Part shown: positions 55,769-64,000 of the stretch, in pieces
Layout of the letters: each line of letters starts with the position of its first letter
Position numbering within the stretch: position 1 is the stretch's first letter
Origin: Zobellia roscoffensis
GTDB lineage: Bacteria > Bacteroidota > Bacteroidia > Flavobacteriales > Flavobacteriaceae
NCBI RefSeq assembly: GCF_015330165.1
Contig: NZ_JADDXT010000002.1
Span: 370,504-434,503 of the forward strand
Reading direction: 5' to 3'
Length of the DNA stretch: 64,000 nt
Program-made: the position numbers and the translations under genes
The notes under the pieces: model-generated
The model's input: the letters and a program-made list of their open reading frames with translations, nothing else
The model's database searches: none
Told to the model about the DNA's origin: nothing

Positions 55769-58087
55769 ATGAAAGCTAATCTATTACTCATTGTCGCCAT
55801 TTTTCTTCTGCTTTCCTGTGGTGAGAATTCAAATGGAAAAACACTACATGTAAACGATATTCCAGAATTAAACAAAGCAATTGAAGAAGCAGTACCTGGA
55901 GATGAAATTGTAATGGCAAATGGGACTTGGAAAGATACCCAAATCATCTTTTTTGGAACAGGTACTAAAGAAAACCCCATTAACTTACGTGCAGAAACGC
56001 CGGGCAAGGTCTTTATAGAGGGACAATCTTATCTTCATCTTGGAGGCGAACACCTAATAGTTGACGGCCTATACTTTAGAAATGGCTATTCTCCTAAAAG
56101 TTCCATTATTCGGTATATGATTAGCGAGGATAGTATTGCCTACAACTGCAGGGTCACAAATACCGTTATTGAAGATTTTACCAAACCAAATAGATTGGTC
56201 AATGACCGTTGGATTGAATTTTACGGTAAACACAATCAACTGGACCACTGTTATATTTCAGGAAAATCAAATGATGGAGAAACTTTAAGAATCTTTTTTA
56301 CTGGTAATGAACATATTAACAACTACCATCAGATTGTACATAATTATTTTGGTCCGCGCCCTAGAAAAGGTGGTCCAAGAGCTGAAACGATACGAGTTGG
56401 AGACAGCAAAACACGAGTCTCTCCTAGTTTTGCCAACATTTCCAATAATTACTTTGAAGCTTGCAATGGCGAGGTTGAAATTATATCCGATAAAACCAAC
56501 TTTAACACCTTCAAAAACAATATATTTTACAAATGTGAAGGCTCACTAGTCCTTAGACATGGAAGCTATGCCACCGTTGATCGTAACATTTTTATTGGCG
56601 GTGATGATTCAGATTTTTATGGAGGCATCAGAGTTGTGAACACAGGACACTGGATTACCAATAATTATTTTTATAAAATAAAAGGATCACAATTCCGGAG
56701 TCCACTTGCCATCATGAACGGAATTCCTATGACCCCTTTGAACCGTTACCTTCAGGTAAGTGATGTTGTTGTAGCCTATAACACTTGGGTAGATTGCAAA
56801 TCTCCATGGCAAATAGGTGTTGGCCAAAACCTTGAAAGTGCAGATGTACTTCCGGCTAGTGAAATTCGTTCGGCGCCACCTATACGAACTATTGTAGCCA
56901 ATAACATCATATATAATACCCAGGTAGATAAAACTCCCGTAATAAACCATAGCACCATGGAAGGAATTCTATTTAAGAATAACATCATAAATAATGCTAG
57001 TGAAGATTATTCTGATTATGATGTTTTGCAGAATGGTACTATAAAAATGAAAAAGATTAACGATTGGTTATATGCACCAGCTATTTCTAAAAACCAAATT
57101 TTGGATACTGTTTATACTGGCTACGATTTTGCTAAAATTAACCACGATATATTTGGTGCATCAAGAACGGAAAAGAATAGCATTGGCGCAATTAACCAAA
57201 CCGCAACAGTTGAAAAATTTACCATTGACAAGAAGAAATACGGCCCAAAGTGGTTTTCTACTAAAAAAAATGATGTTGAGTCAAAAATTCATACTGCCAC
57301 AGCTACGGCTGGCGAACTTACCAAAAAAATTAGTGAAGCCGTTTCAGGAGATATCATTGAGTTAAAAGATACCTTATATGCTCTCCCAAATTCACTTAAA
57401 ATAGATAAGGAAATTACACTTCGGCCGGCAAATCGTTCCAGCAAAACCACTCTTATATTTACAAGTAAAAAAGATTCCGTAGCATTTAAAATGCACCCTA
57501 AAGGAATAATCAAATTACAAAACCTCATATTACAAGGTAAAAAAAACAAATACGCCTTTGCCCCTTTAAAGAAAAATATGGCTTCGGCTTATAACTTGTA
57601 TATTGAAAATTGTGTGGTTGAGAATTTTGACTATGTCCTAAAGGCTTACAAAGGGTCTTTTGCAGACACCATCAACTTCAAAAAAACAACAATTAAAAAC
57701 TGTAAAAACGGTATTGAATTAGCGGCTGAGGACAAAGGTGATTATAATGCCGAAATGGTCTCTTTTGACCATTGCTTTTTTGAAAATATACAAAATAATG
57801 TCGTTAATTTTTATAGAGGTGGTTATGACGAATCAACTATAGGAGGGTCTTTATCCGTCACAAATAGCTCCTTCACCAATAGTGGGCAGGGCGAAAACAG
57901 CAATATTTTGATTAAAACTAGCGGAATTATCAATGTGACTATCCAAGACAACTCCTTTGAAAATAATCCTGTAGAACTTGTTGCTTTATTGTGGGGAGAA
58001 AAGAACAATAATCACCAAAACAACACCCTAATAAATTCCGGAAAAATTAAAGTTGAAGAACAGCAAAAACTTAAGATACTATACTAA
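55769..58087 (+). CDS. Alginate lyase, polysaccharide lyase family 6, lipoprotein
   Basis: I start at ATG 55769, giving a lipoprotein signal (lipobox LLSC); the TTG at 55754 is less likely. The 772-residue protein has an N-terminal PL6/chondroitinase B-like parallel beta-helix (about residues 25-470), with GNEHINNYHQIVHNYF and RAETIRVGDS around the active-site groove, and a second beta-helix domain (about 500-760), as in two-domain PL6 enzymes such as AlyGC. PL6 enzymes cut alginate, often at MG or G-rich sequences. The lipid anchor suggests a location on the outer membrane near SusC/SusD. Confidence 0.86.
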   Translation: MKANLLLIVAIFLLLSCGENSNGKTLHVNDIPELNKAIEEAVPGDEIVMANGTWKDTQIIFFGTGTKENPINLRAETPGKVFIEGQSYLHLGGEHLIVDGLYFRNGYSPKSSIIRYMISEDSIAYNCRVTNTVIEDFTKPNRLVNDRWIEFYGKHNQLDHCYISGKSNDGETLRIFFTGNEHINNYHQIVHNYFGPRPRKGGPRAETIRVGDSKTRVSPSFANISNNYFEACNGEVEIISDKTNFNTFKNNIFYKCEGSLVLRHGSYATVDRNIFIGGDDSDFYGGIRVVNTGHWITNNYFYKIKGSQFRSPLAIMNGIPMTPLNRYLQVSDVVVAYNTWVDCKSPWQIGVGQNLESADVLPASEIRSAPPIRTIVANNIIYNTQVDKTPVINHSTMEGILFKNNIINNASEDYSDYDVLQNGTIKMKKINDWLYAPAISKNQILDTVYTGYDFAKINHDIFGASRTEKNSIGAINQTATVEKFTIDKKKYGPKWFSTKKNDVESKIHTATATAGELTKKISEAVSGDIIELKDTLYALPNSLKIDKEITLRPANRSSKTTLIFTSKKDSVAFKMHPKGIIKLQNLILQGKKNKYAFAPLKKNMASAYNLYIENCVVENFDYVLKAYKGSFADTINFKKTTIKNCKNGIELAAEDKGDYNAEMVSFDHCFFENIQNNVVNFYRGGYDESTIGGSLSVTNSSFTNSGQGENSNILIKTSGIINVTIQDNSFENNPVELVALLWGEKNNNHQNNTLINSGKIKVEEQQKLKILY

Positions 58088-58166
58088 TACATTGCTAGCA
58101 AACAAAAATGTCACCAGGTGAAATTGCCAAATCATAAGTCAATTACATTATCAAAAAAAGTAAACA

Positions 58167-59441
58167 ATGGAAAACCCAGCAACTAAATCATCGTTCATAA
58201 AAAAAATTCTAGCTATTGTACTTGCTTTTGGCCCTGGTATTTTTGCTATTGGTTACACTATTGGTACCGGCAGTGTAACTTCTATGATTGTTGCAGGTAG
58301 CACCTATGGCATGCAATTACTATGGGTCTTGGTTTTAAGTTGTATTTTTTCAGGCATGCTAATGTACGCCTATGGCAACTATGGTTTAGTAACTGGCGAG
58401 ACAGCACTATATGCGTTTAAAAAACATATAAAATGGGGCAAACCCATTGCCATTTTAATAATACTAGGGGTTTCTTTTGGCCAATGGAACTCACTTATGG
58501 GCATCCTAGGCATCTCTGCCAATATCATTTTTGAAATATTTTTGATTTACTTTCCGTCATTAGCGGATCACCAATATGAATTAGTTCTGATCATTGCAAT
58601 TGCAGTCATTGCTATTATGTACCGTTTTTTGTTAATAGGAAAATATGTTTTCTTTGAAAAAATATTAGTGATTTTCGTAACCATAATGGGACTTTCTTTC
58701 TTTATTTCTCTCTTTATGGTTTTCCCTCTACCTATAGAAATAGCAAAAGGTCTCATCCCCTCTGTTCCAAAGGTTGAAGGTGGGAATATGATGGTAGCAG
58801 CTTTTGTGGGCACGACCATGGCTTCCGCAACTTTTCTTTCACGTCCACTTTTTGTAAAAGGAAAAGGATGGACTATAAAAAACTTAAAACAACAGAAGAA
58901 AGATGCTATCATAGCCGCCTCCCTTGTTTTTGTAATTAGTGCTTCGGTCATGGCGGTAGCCTGTGGAGCTTTGTTTCACGAAGGCCAGCCCGTAACAAAA
59001 GTTTTGGATATGGTTAATACGCTAGAACCTGTTGCTGGAAAATTTGCACTTACACTTTTCTTCTTTGGAACTTTAAGTGCAGGATTATCTTCTATATTTC
59101 CATGTTTACTCATTGCGCCTATACTCTTGGCAGATTATCAGTCCGGGGAACTGGATACAAGTTCTAAGCAGTTTAAGGTCATAACAGCTATAGCTTGTTT
59201 GTTTGCCTTGATTGTTCCTGTTTTTGGTGCTAACCCAATAGAGATGCAAATTGTATCGCAGGTTTTTAATGTTTTTGTTCTTCCACTAGTAATACTCGGT
59301 ATTATCCTGCTCATCAATAATGCTAAACTCATGAAAACACATAAAGCAAAACTTCCTCTAAATATTGGTTTGTTTGCGGCATTGTTCTTCTCTTGTGTTA
59401 TCTCATACAACGGAGTTATTGCTCTCATTGATTATTTCTAA
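58167..59441 (+). CDS. Nramp-family transporter homologue lacking the metal-binding motifs
   Basis: The 424-residue protein has about 11 membrane helices and the overall Nramp pattern (FGPGIFAIGY at the start of helix 1). But the helix-1 DPGN motif is replaced (TIGTGS, residues 31-36), and the helix-6 MPHN motif reads ASAT (GTTMASATFLSRPL). Those residues coordinate the metal ion in true Nramp transporters. Placed between PL6 and the second regulator, it more likely carries an organic substrate such as a uronate, or is coupled differently. It is the last gene before a long gap. Confidence 0.78.
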   Translation: MENPATKSSFIKKILAIVLAFGPGIFAIGYTIGTGSVTSMIVAGSTYGMQLLWVLVLSCIFSGMLMYAYGNYGLVTGETALYAFKKHIKWGKPIAILIILGVSFGQWNSLMGILGISANIIFEIFLIYFPSLADHQYELVLIIAIAVIAIMYRFLLIGKYVFFEKILVIFVTIMGLSFFISLFMVFPLPIEIAKGLIPSVPKVEGGNMMVAAFVGTTMASATFLSRPLFVKGKGWTIKNLKQQKKDAIIAASLVFVISASVMAVACGALFHEGQPVTKVLDMVNTLEPVAGKFALTLFFFGTLSAGLSSIFPCLLIAPILLADYQSGELDTSSKQFKVITAIACLFALIVPVFGANPIEMQIVSQVFNVFVLPLVILGIILLINNAKLMKTHKAKLPLNIGLFAALFFSCVISYNGVIALIDYF

Positions 59442-59961
59442 AATGAAACACTTTAAACCGAACTTTGTCTATCTCAAAAGAAAAGAGGAAACCTTTGTAG
59501 CAAAGGCGTCATTTTCCTTGAAATTATCCCAGTAAAAAAATAGGAACCTCGCAATTGGAATAAAATAGTCTTGCTTTCTGTTAAGATGTTAGGGTATAGC
59601 ATTGCAGCCGAAGGTTGCTCCTATTCATGTGCATCAACATCATTTAAAACTATCTATTTATCGTACGTCTAAAACTTGTATTAACAAAAGGACAGCCACT
59701 TATCTCTAATTAAAAAAACAAGTGACTCCTTCATTTTACTAAAGCATAAGCTCCTATTTATAGTAGTATGTACAGTATTTAATCACATTCTTTAACTCCA
59801 ATAGACCACCATAACATCATAAATAACCATTTGCCCCTCAAACCCAGAATTCTCCATTGCCATCCAGCAATTTAACACCTCAAACCTCTTTAGAATGGTA
59901 GTTGTATGATAGACTCCATTAAATTTTTCATTATTAATTTTTATTTGACAAAGGAATCACA
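59442..59961. other. Gene-free interval after the Nramp-like gene
   Basis: I see no gene, no strong terminator and no repeat shared with other parts of the window in these 520 bp. The duplicated leader starts immediately to the right. Confidence 0.5.
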
Positions 59962-60004
59962 TATATTTGGTAAACCAATTTGGTTAACCAGTATGGAAAA
60001 CCAA
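59962..60004 (+). promoter_or_regulatory. Orphan promoter element and three tandem operator boxes
   Basis: TATATTTG (59962-59969) overlaps TTTGGTAAACCAA (59966-59978), which is followed by TTTGGTTAACCAG (59979-59991) and TATGGAAAACCAA (59992-60004). The arrangement copies the SusC promoter at 49485, but no SusC gene follows; the next gene is the second gntR, 550 bp away. Confidence 0.65.
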
Positions 60005-60072
60005 TTATTTAAGGATTTCGGATTTATAATCATAAAGCAATGTTCTATATGAAAATATAAAAACACTCAAAT

Positions 60073-60166
60073 AAAAAAAGGATGGGTGCACGCCCATCCT
60101 TTCAACTAAAATTACTTCTTTCTGAAGGGAAGTAATACTAAGAACATGTACATTTTACCATACACG
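60073..60166 (-). ncRNA. Candidate small RNA antisense to the duplicated SusC-type leader
   Basis: On the minus strand, TATTTTTG at 60174-60181 is a perfect -7 element (start near 60166). It is followed by a hairpin ATTACTTC/GAAGTAAT (60111-60136) and then a terminator-like stem GGATGGG/CCCATCC (60080-60099) with seven T residues. The first hairpin is conserved in the SusC leader at 49634-49659, whereas the terminator stem there is partly decayed. Bacteroides PULs have cis-antisense RNAs in this position. No expression evidence is available. Confidence 0.35.
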
Positions 60167-60392
60167 CTCATTACAAAAATACAAAAAAAATAAGGGATAC
60201 TAATGAGTAACATGCCTTAGTAGTAAAGTGAAATACCATTCTTTACCAAGGGTGACTATTTATTGCCTTTACCAGAAGATGAGCTAAAAAGAAAACCCAG
60301 ATTAATATAGAATCCAGGTTACTAATAAATAGTCTCTTTAATTAAAGAATTAATGATATTAAGAATGTTGTTTTGAGTTAGATTGAGAGTAG

Positions 60393-60425
60393 TTTTACCG
60401 ACTCGCTCACCACGAGTCGGTAAAA
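60393..60425 (+). promoter_or_regulatory. Conserved stem-loop in the leader of the second gntR gene
   Basis: TTTTACCGACTCG-CTCACCA-CGAGTCGGTAAAA is a perfect 13-bp stem with a 7-base loop, paired with 54801-54832 as described there. The A/T flanks would let it terminate transcripts from both sides. Confidence 0.65.
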
Positions 60426-60508
60426 TTTTAAAAATCGCTAGACCCCTGTTAAAATGGAGTTTTTTTAAAGTTGAAAAATACTTTTTTAGTACATTTTTTT
60501 TGTTTAAT

Positions 60509-60534
60509 TTTAACAAACCAATCTGGTTAACCAA
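60509..60534 (+). promoter_or_regulatory. Operator boxes upstream of the second gntR gene
   Basis: TTTAACAAACCAA (60509-60521) and TCTGGTTAACCAA (60522-60534) end 20 bp before the ATG, in the same arrangement as in front of the first regulator gene. Confidence 0.6.
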
Positions 60535-60554
60535 TTTTCAACATACTATCCCCT

Positions 60555-61283
60555 ATGAAGTTAGAAATACTGACAAAACACGATAATAGAGAAATTCAAA
60601 ATGAAATCATTTCAAAGATCCGTGATCTTATTGATTATAAAAATCTTGAACCAGGAGACAAATTACCTGCAGAGCGGGTACTATCCGAGAAATTTGAGGT
60701 TAGTAGAAGTAGTGTACGTGAAGCCATCCAAAAACTTGAGTTTTACGGGATATTAAATTCCAAACCTCAAAGTGGAACTTTCATTGCCAACATTGGCCAA
60801 ATTGCCATGAAAGGTATGATAGACGATATTCTAAGTTTAGAAGATCAAGATTTTAAATCACTGGTAGAAACGCGAATTTTATTAGAATTAAAAACGGTAA
60901 AGTTAGCGGCACTTAGAAGGACCGATAAAGATTTGGAACGTATAAAATCTGCTTTTGATGCCTATAGAATTAAGATGATTTCTGGTGAAGATTGTCTAGA
61001 AGAAGATTTGCTTTTTCATTTAGCAATTGCAGCTGCGAGTAAAAACAGTACCATGAACACACTCATGTTACTCATAACACCGGAGATTATAGTTGCCTAT
61101 GATGAAGATCCCGTTTGTGATGGAGATGTAGCCTTATCTGAAGTAAAAAAGCATGAAGATATTTATTTGGCCATTTTAAACCAAGATCCACAATTAGCCA
61201 AAGAAAAAATGAAATTACACTTTAGCAAATTGTACGATTACATCTACGGCGAAGACCGAAATATTAAAGTAAAGAAAGGATAA
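60555..61283 (+). CDS. GntR/FadR-family regulator, paralogue 2
   Basis: This 242-residue protein is nearly the same as the one at 54944 over its full length, with most changes in the FCD domain (for example the stretch after AYD and DDIL versus DDIT). The recognition helix differs only in Glu/Asp and Ser/Thr exchanges (KFEVSRSSVR), so both proteins probably bind the same boxes. The copy followed from a duplication that took the leader along. The downstream genes are an MFS carrier and an SDR. Confidence 0.87.
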   Translation: MKLEILTKHDNREIQNEIISKIRDLIDYKNLEPGDKLPAERVLSEKFEVSRSSVREAIQKLEFYGILNSKPQSGTFIANIGQIAMKGMIDDILSLEDQDFKSLVETRILLELKTVKLAALRRTDKDLERIKSAFDAYRIKMISGEDCLEEDLLFHLAIAAASKNSTMNTLMLLITPEIIVAYDEDPVCDGDVALSEVKKHEDIYLAILNQDPQLAKEKMKLHFSKLYDYIYGEDRNIKVKKG

Positions 61284-61512
61284 AAGTGCACGATTTGTCC
61301 TACTAATACATACTGAAGGGAAAAAAACTAATACTAAAAAAACTTATCCAATGAAAGCCCACGGCTAGAGCCAGGCATAGCATACCCTATTTTACAAAAA
61401 AGTATTTAAATAATTTAAATACAGGCATTTAGAACGGCCTATCTCCTATTTATAAAAAATAGGGCCAGTCATTTCCATGCCCAAATACAACGAACCATTT
61501 AAACGAACAAAT

Positions 61513-62814
61513 ATGAAACTCAAAGGTTTAAGATGGTGGGTTATAGCTTTAATTGCTTTGGCCACCGTTATCAATTATATTGATAGACAAGCGCTGCCTG
61601 TTCTATGGCCGGACATCGCTGAGGATTTATATCCGGATAAGACAGCTGATGAACGAAAAGCAATTTATGCGTTTATTTCTACGCTATTCATATTTTCCTA
61701 TGCATTTGGTCAAGCAATTTTTGGTAAAATATTCGATAAGCTTGGAACAAGAATAGGGTTTACGCTGTCCATAGGTTTTTGGTCTATTGCAACGGCATTA
61801 CATGCTTTTGCCAGAGGAATAGTTACTTTAAGTATTTTCCGTTCTCTATTGGGAGTCTCGGAAGCCGGTAACTGGCCAGGAGCCGCCAAAGCAAATGCGG
61901 AATGGTTTCCTACTAAGGAAAGAGCTTTTGCCCAAGGTTTGTTTAATTCTGGTGCAGCAATTGGAGGTATTGTTGCCTTTCCCACAATTGGACTATTATC
62001 CGTTTATTTCAGCTGGAACTGGATTTTCATATTAGTAGGTGTAACAGGATTGTTATGGCTCATACCATGGTGGATTTTAGTAAAGTCACCTCCAAAAAAA
62101 CACCCCTGGATAACAGATGAGGAACGTGAGTACATCTTAACGGGACAAAAGAACCAAGACGAAGATCAGGATGGAGAACCAGATGATGGCTACAACCCGG
62201 AAACTGGAAAGATGTTAAAGCATAAAGAAAGTTGGGGAGTCATTCTGGCATCTGCTGCCCTTGACCCTATTTGGTGGCTATTCATTTTTTGGATACCTAT
62301 TTACCTGAACGAAGTATACGGCATGGACGTAAAATCAATTGGGTTCTATGCTTGGGTTCCTTATGTAGGTGCCATGATAGGAGCTTGGTTTGGAGGGCTA
62401 TTAGCTCAAAACCGTATTAAAGCAGGGTGGACAGTTAACAGAACACGAAAATTTATAATCACACTAGGATGTGTAATTATGTTACCATTCTTACTGTTGA
62501 TGGCAGATCCAGGAGGACCAGAAACAGCCGTAATATACATGGCGGTTATCTTATTTGGTTTTCAAACTGCTATCGGAAATGTTCAGACCTTACCTAGTGA
62601 TTTATTTGGAGGGAAAACAGTTGGCACACTTTCCGGTTTTGCAGGAATGGCAGCTAAGTTAGGAGCTTTTGGGTTAACGGCATTGGTACCTTGGCTTACA
62701 TCTGGAGGCAACTATACGCCAGCATTTGTAATTGGCGCCGCATTAGCCATAATTACCATGGCGAGTGTTTGGATATTATGTCCAAAAATTGAACCGCTTA
62801 AAAGTAAAAATTAA
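61513..62814 (+). CDS. MFS transporter, hexuronate (ExuT-like) type
   Basis: I prefer ATG 61513 (433 residues, starting MKLKGLRWWV) to the ATG at 61477, which adds 12 polar residues. Twelve membrane helices are visible. INYIDRQALPVLWP in helix 1 and GNWPGAAKANAEWFPTKERA after helix 4 are typical of the anion:cation symporter group that includes hexuronate and glucarate carriers. In alginate clusters, members of this group are the likely inner-membrane carriers for DEH or unsaturated uronate. It is followed by the SDR gene after 34 bp. Confidence 0.85.
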   Translation: MKLKGLRWWVIALIALATVINYIDRQALPVLWPDIAEDLYPDKTADERKAIYAFISTLFIFSYAFGQAIFGKIFDKLGTRIGFTLSIGFWSIATALHAFARGIVTLSIFRSLLGVSEAGNWPGAAKANAEWFPTKERAFAQGLFNSGAAIGGIVAFPTIGLLSVYFSWNWIFILVGVTGLLWLIPWWILVKSPPKKHPWITDEEREYILTGQKNQDEDQDGEPDDGYNPETGKMLKHKESWGVILASAALDPIWWLFIFWIPIYLNEVYGMDVKSIGFYAWVPYVGAMIGAWFGGLLAQNRIKAGWTVNRTRKFIITLGCVIMLPFLLLMADPGGPETAVIYMAVILFGFQTAIGNVQTLPSDLFGGKTVGTLSGFAGMAAKLGAFGLTALVPWLTSGGNYTPAFVIGAALAIITMASVWILCPKIEPLKSKN

Positions 62815-62848
62815 AACAAAATAATAATAAACAGTAACTAACAGAAAG

Positions 62849-63604
62849 ATGAAAGGAAAAGTAGCAGTAATAACAGGAGCAACAGGTGGAATTGGATTTG
62901 CCGTTGCAAAGAGATTAGGACAGGACGGATATACAGTTGTTTTAAACGGTATAGATGATAATGCCGGTGCTGAAAGAGTTAAAGAACTTTCTGCAGAAGG
63001 CATTGATGCTGAATATTTTGGTTTTGACGTAACCAATGAAGAAGCGGTAACTAAAAACATTACAGCAATTGGGGAGAAATACGGAAAAATAGACACCCTT
63101 GTGAATAATGCAGGTGGTCTTGGCGGAAGATCTAGATTTGAAGAAATGACTACAGAATTTTACAGATCTGTAATGGCATTAAATCTTGACTCAACATTTT
63201 TTGCTTCAAGAGCGGCAATCCCTTTCCTAAAAAAAGGACAGGACGCCTCTATAATAAACTATACCTCTAACGCAGCATGGACCGCTGGTGGACCAGGAGC
63301 AGGAATCTACGGAACTTCTAAAGCTGGTGTTCATACCATTACTAAAGCTTTAGCTAAAGATTTAGCAGAATATGGTATTAGAGTAAATGCTGTGTCTCCA
63401 GGAACAATAGACACGCCTTTTCACGCACAGATAAAAGCGACTAAACCAGAAGTTTTTGCTTCATGGGCAAACAGTATTATGTTAGGTAGATTAGGGCAAC
63501 CAGAAGATGTAGCTGGTGTTGTATCTTTCTTGGCTAGCGGAGATGCAAAATTCATTACAGCCGAAACTATCCAAATTGGTGGAGGTCAAGCTTTAGGTAT
63601 CTAA
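62849..63604 (+). CDS. Short-chain dehydrogenase/reductase, probable DEH reductase
   Basis: The 251-residue protein has the NAD(P)-binding motif GATGGIG (residues 10-16), NNAGG (86-90), and the catalytic Ser140, Tyr154 and Lys158 (YGTSK). In alginate catabolism an SDR reduces DEH to 2-keto-3-deoxygluconate (KDG), and the position behind a hexuronate-type carrier supports this. Other sugar-acid reductions are possible. It ends at a strong terminator. Confidence 0.82.
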   Translation: MKGKVAVITGATGGIGFAVAKRLGQDGYTVVLNGIDDNAGAERVKELSAEGIDAEYFGFDVTNEEAVTKNITAIGEKYGKIDTLVNNAGGLGGRSRFEEMTTEFYRSVMALNLDSTFFASRAAIPFLKKGQDASIINYTSNAAWTAGGPGAGIYGTSKAGVHTITKALAKDLAEYGIRVNAVSPGTIDTPFHAQIKATKPEVFASWANSIMLGRLGQPEDVAGVVSFLASGDAKFITAETIQIGGGQALGI

Positions 63605-63620
63605 ACAACTATTTGTATTC

Positions 63621-63658
63621 AAAAAGAGCCTTTCTTTTAATTAAGAAAGGCTCTTTTT
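63621..63658. terminator. Bidirectional terminator between SDR and LacI-type gene
   Basis: AAAAAGAGCCTTTCTT pairs perfectly with AAGAAAGGCTCTTTTT around a 6-base loop; both sides end in an A/T tract suited to termination from either direction. It begins 16 bp after the SDR stop and overlaps the last codons of the convergent gene. Confidence 0.9.
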
Positions 63659-64000
63659 ATTTGAAGAATCCCTTACAATCAATTCTGCACCTAGAATTTT
63701 TTTATTCAAAGTCTGTTTTACTTCGGATGCTTTCATATGCTCTAAAAATGTTTGCGCCGCAAGTTTACCTATTTGTGTGCTATGTTGTTCAACACTAGAA
63801 ATTGGTGGAGAGACCATTGCAGTAAAAGGCTCATTGCCAAAACCTACCAAAGCTATTTCCTTTGGAACATCTATCTTGTGTTCTTTCAAAACTTGTAATG
63901 CACCAAGGGCAGCATAATCACCAGCAATATAAACGGCATCAGGCCTATTTTCCAACGTAAGTAGCTGTTCCATCTTTAAACGACCATCTTCCTGCGTAAG
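63641..64000 (-). CDS. LacI-family regulator, C-terminal part only (cut by the window edge)
   Basis: The frame stays open to base 64000, so the 5' part of the gene, with the DNA-binding domain, lies beyond the window. The 119 visible codons form the end of a periplasmic-binding-protein-like ligand domain: RPDAVYIAGDYAALGAL, VPKEIALVGFGNEPF and ISSVEQ are LacI-family landmarks. The ligand is presumably a sugar or uronate of the alginate pathway. An ATG at 63973 is only an internal Met. Confidence 0.82.
   Translation of the reverse strand, partial: LTQEDGRLKMEQLLTLENRPDAVYIAGDYAALGALQVLKEHKIDVPKEIALVGFGNEPFTAMVSPPISSVEQHSTQIGKLAAQTFLEHMKASEVKQTLNKKILGAELIVRDSSNKKSLS

Overview
The window looks like chromosomal DNA of a marine Bacteroidota, family Flavobacteriaceae, of the Zobellia/Maribacter/Cellulophaga kind. 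The grounds are: two SusC/SusD pairs, TonB receptors with carboxypeptidase-like N-terminal domains, AT-rich sequence, few Shine-Dalgarno sites, promoters of the Bacteroidota type (-33 TTTG, -7 TAnnTTTG), and a large alginate-degradation locus. The species is inferred from gene content only.

Layout. (1) 1-12974: a convergent two-operon cluster. The + strand has a membrane sensor with a periplasmic dCache-like region and a degenerate P-loop, a metzincin protease and an outer-membrane-type protein. The - strand has a V8-type protease, an amidase with a peptidoglycan-binding domain, a trypsin-subtilisin fusion, an M19-dipeptidase-like protein and a small membrane protein. This sensor-plus-hydrolases set matches no system I can name and is the best candidate for something undescribed. 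(2) 13402-18150: a 329-bp repeat followed by five integron-like gene cassettes joined by four attC-like sites. The cargo is small genes with nuclease-, HEPN- and Abi-like features, one broken by a single stop codon; no integrase is in view. (3) 18870-25318: an alginate lyase PL7 lipoprotein, a PhoD-type phosphatase, and a TonB receptor with a PepSY membrane protein (iron uptake). (4) 25322-33202 (-): SusC/SusD, a PI-PLC-like enzyme and a metallophosphatase, probably for organic phosphorus. (5) 33684-38789 (-): a tetR-ABC-HlyD-TolC export operon. (6) 39004-42595: a second copy of the repeat, then the TcmP/three-Cys pair and two small genes.

(7) 43090-64000: the alginate locus. Secreted PL6 and PL17 lyases make oligomers and unsaturated monouronate, SusC/SusD import oligomers, KdgF opens the monouronate ring to give DEH, an SDR probably reduces DEH to KDG, and an MFS hexuronate-type carrier and a metal-site-less Nramp homologue are candidate inner-membrane carriers. 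KDG kinase and KDPG aldolase are not in the window. Two near-identical FadR-type GntR regulators are present, and tandem 13-bp boxes (TTTGGTAAACCAA) lie at six places in the locus, four of them overlapping a -7 promoter element. The regulator and the SusC leader have both been duplicated, but the second unit has no SusC/SusD. The right edge cuts a LacI-family gene.
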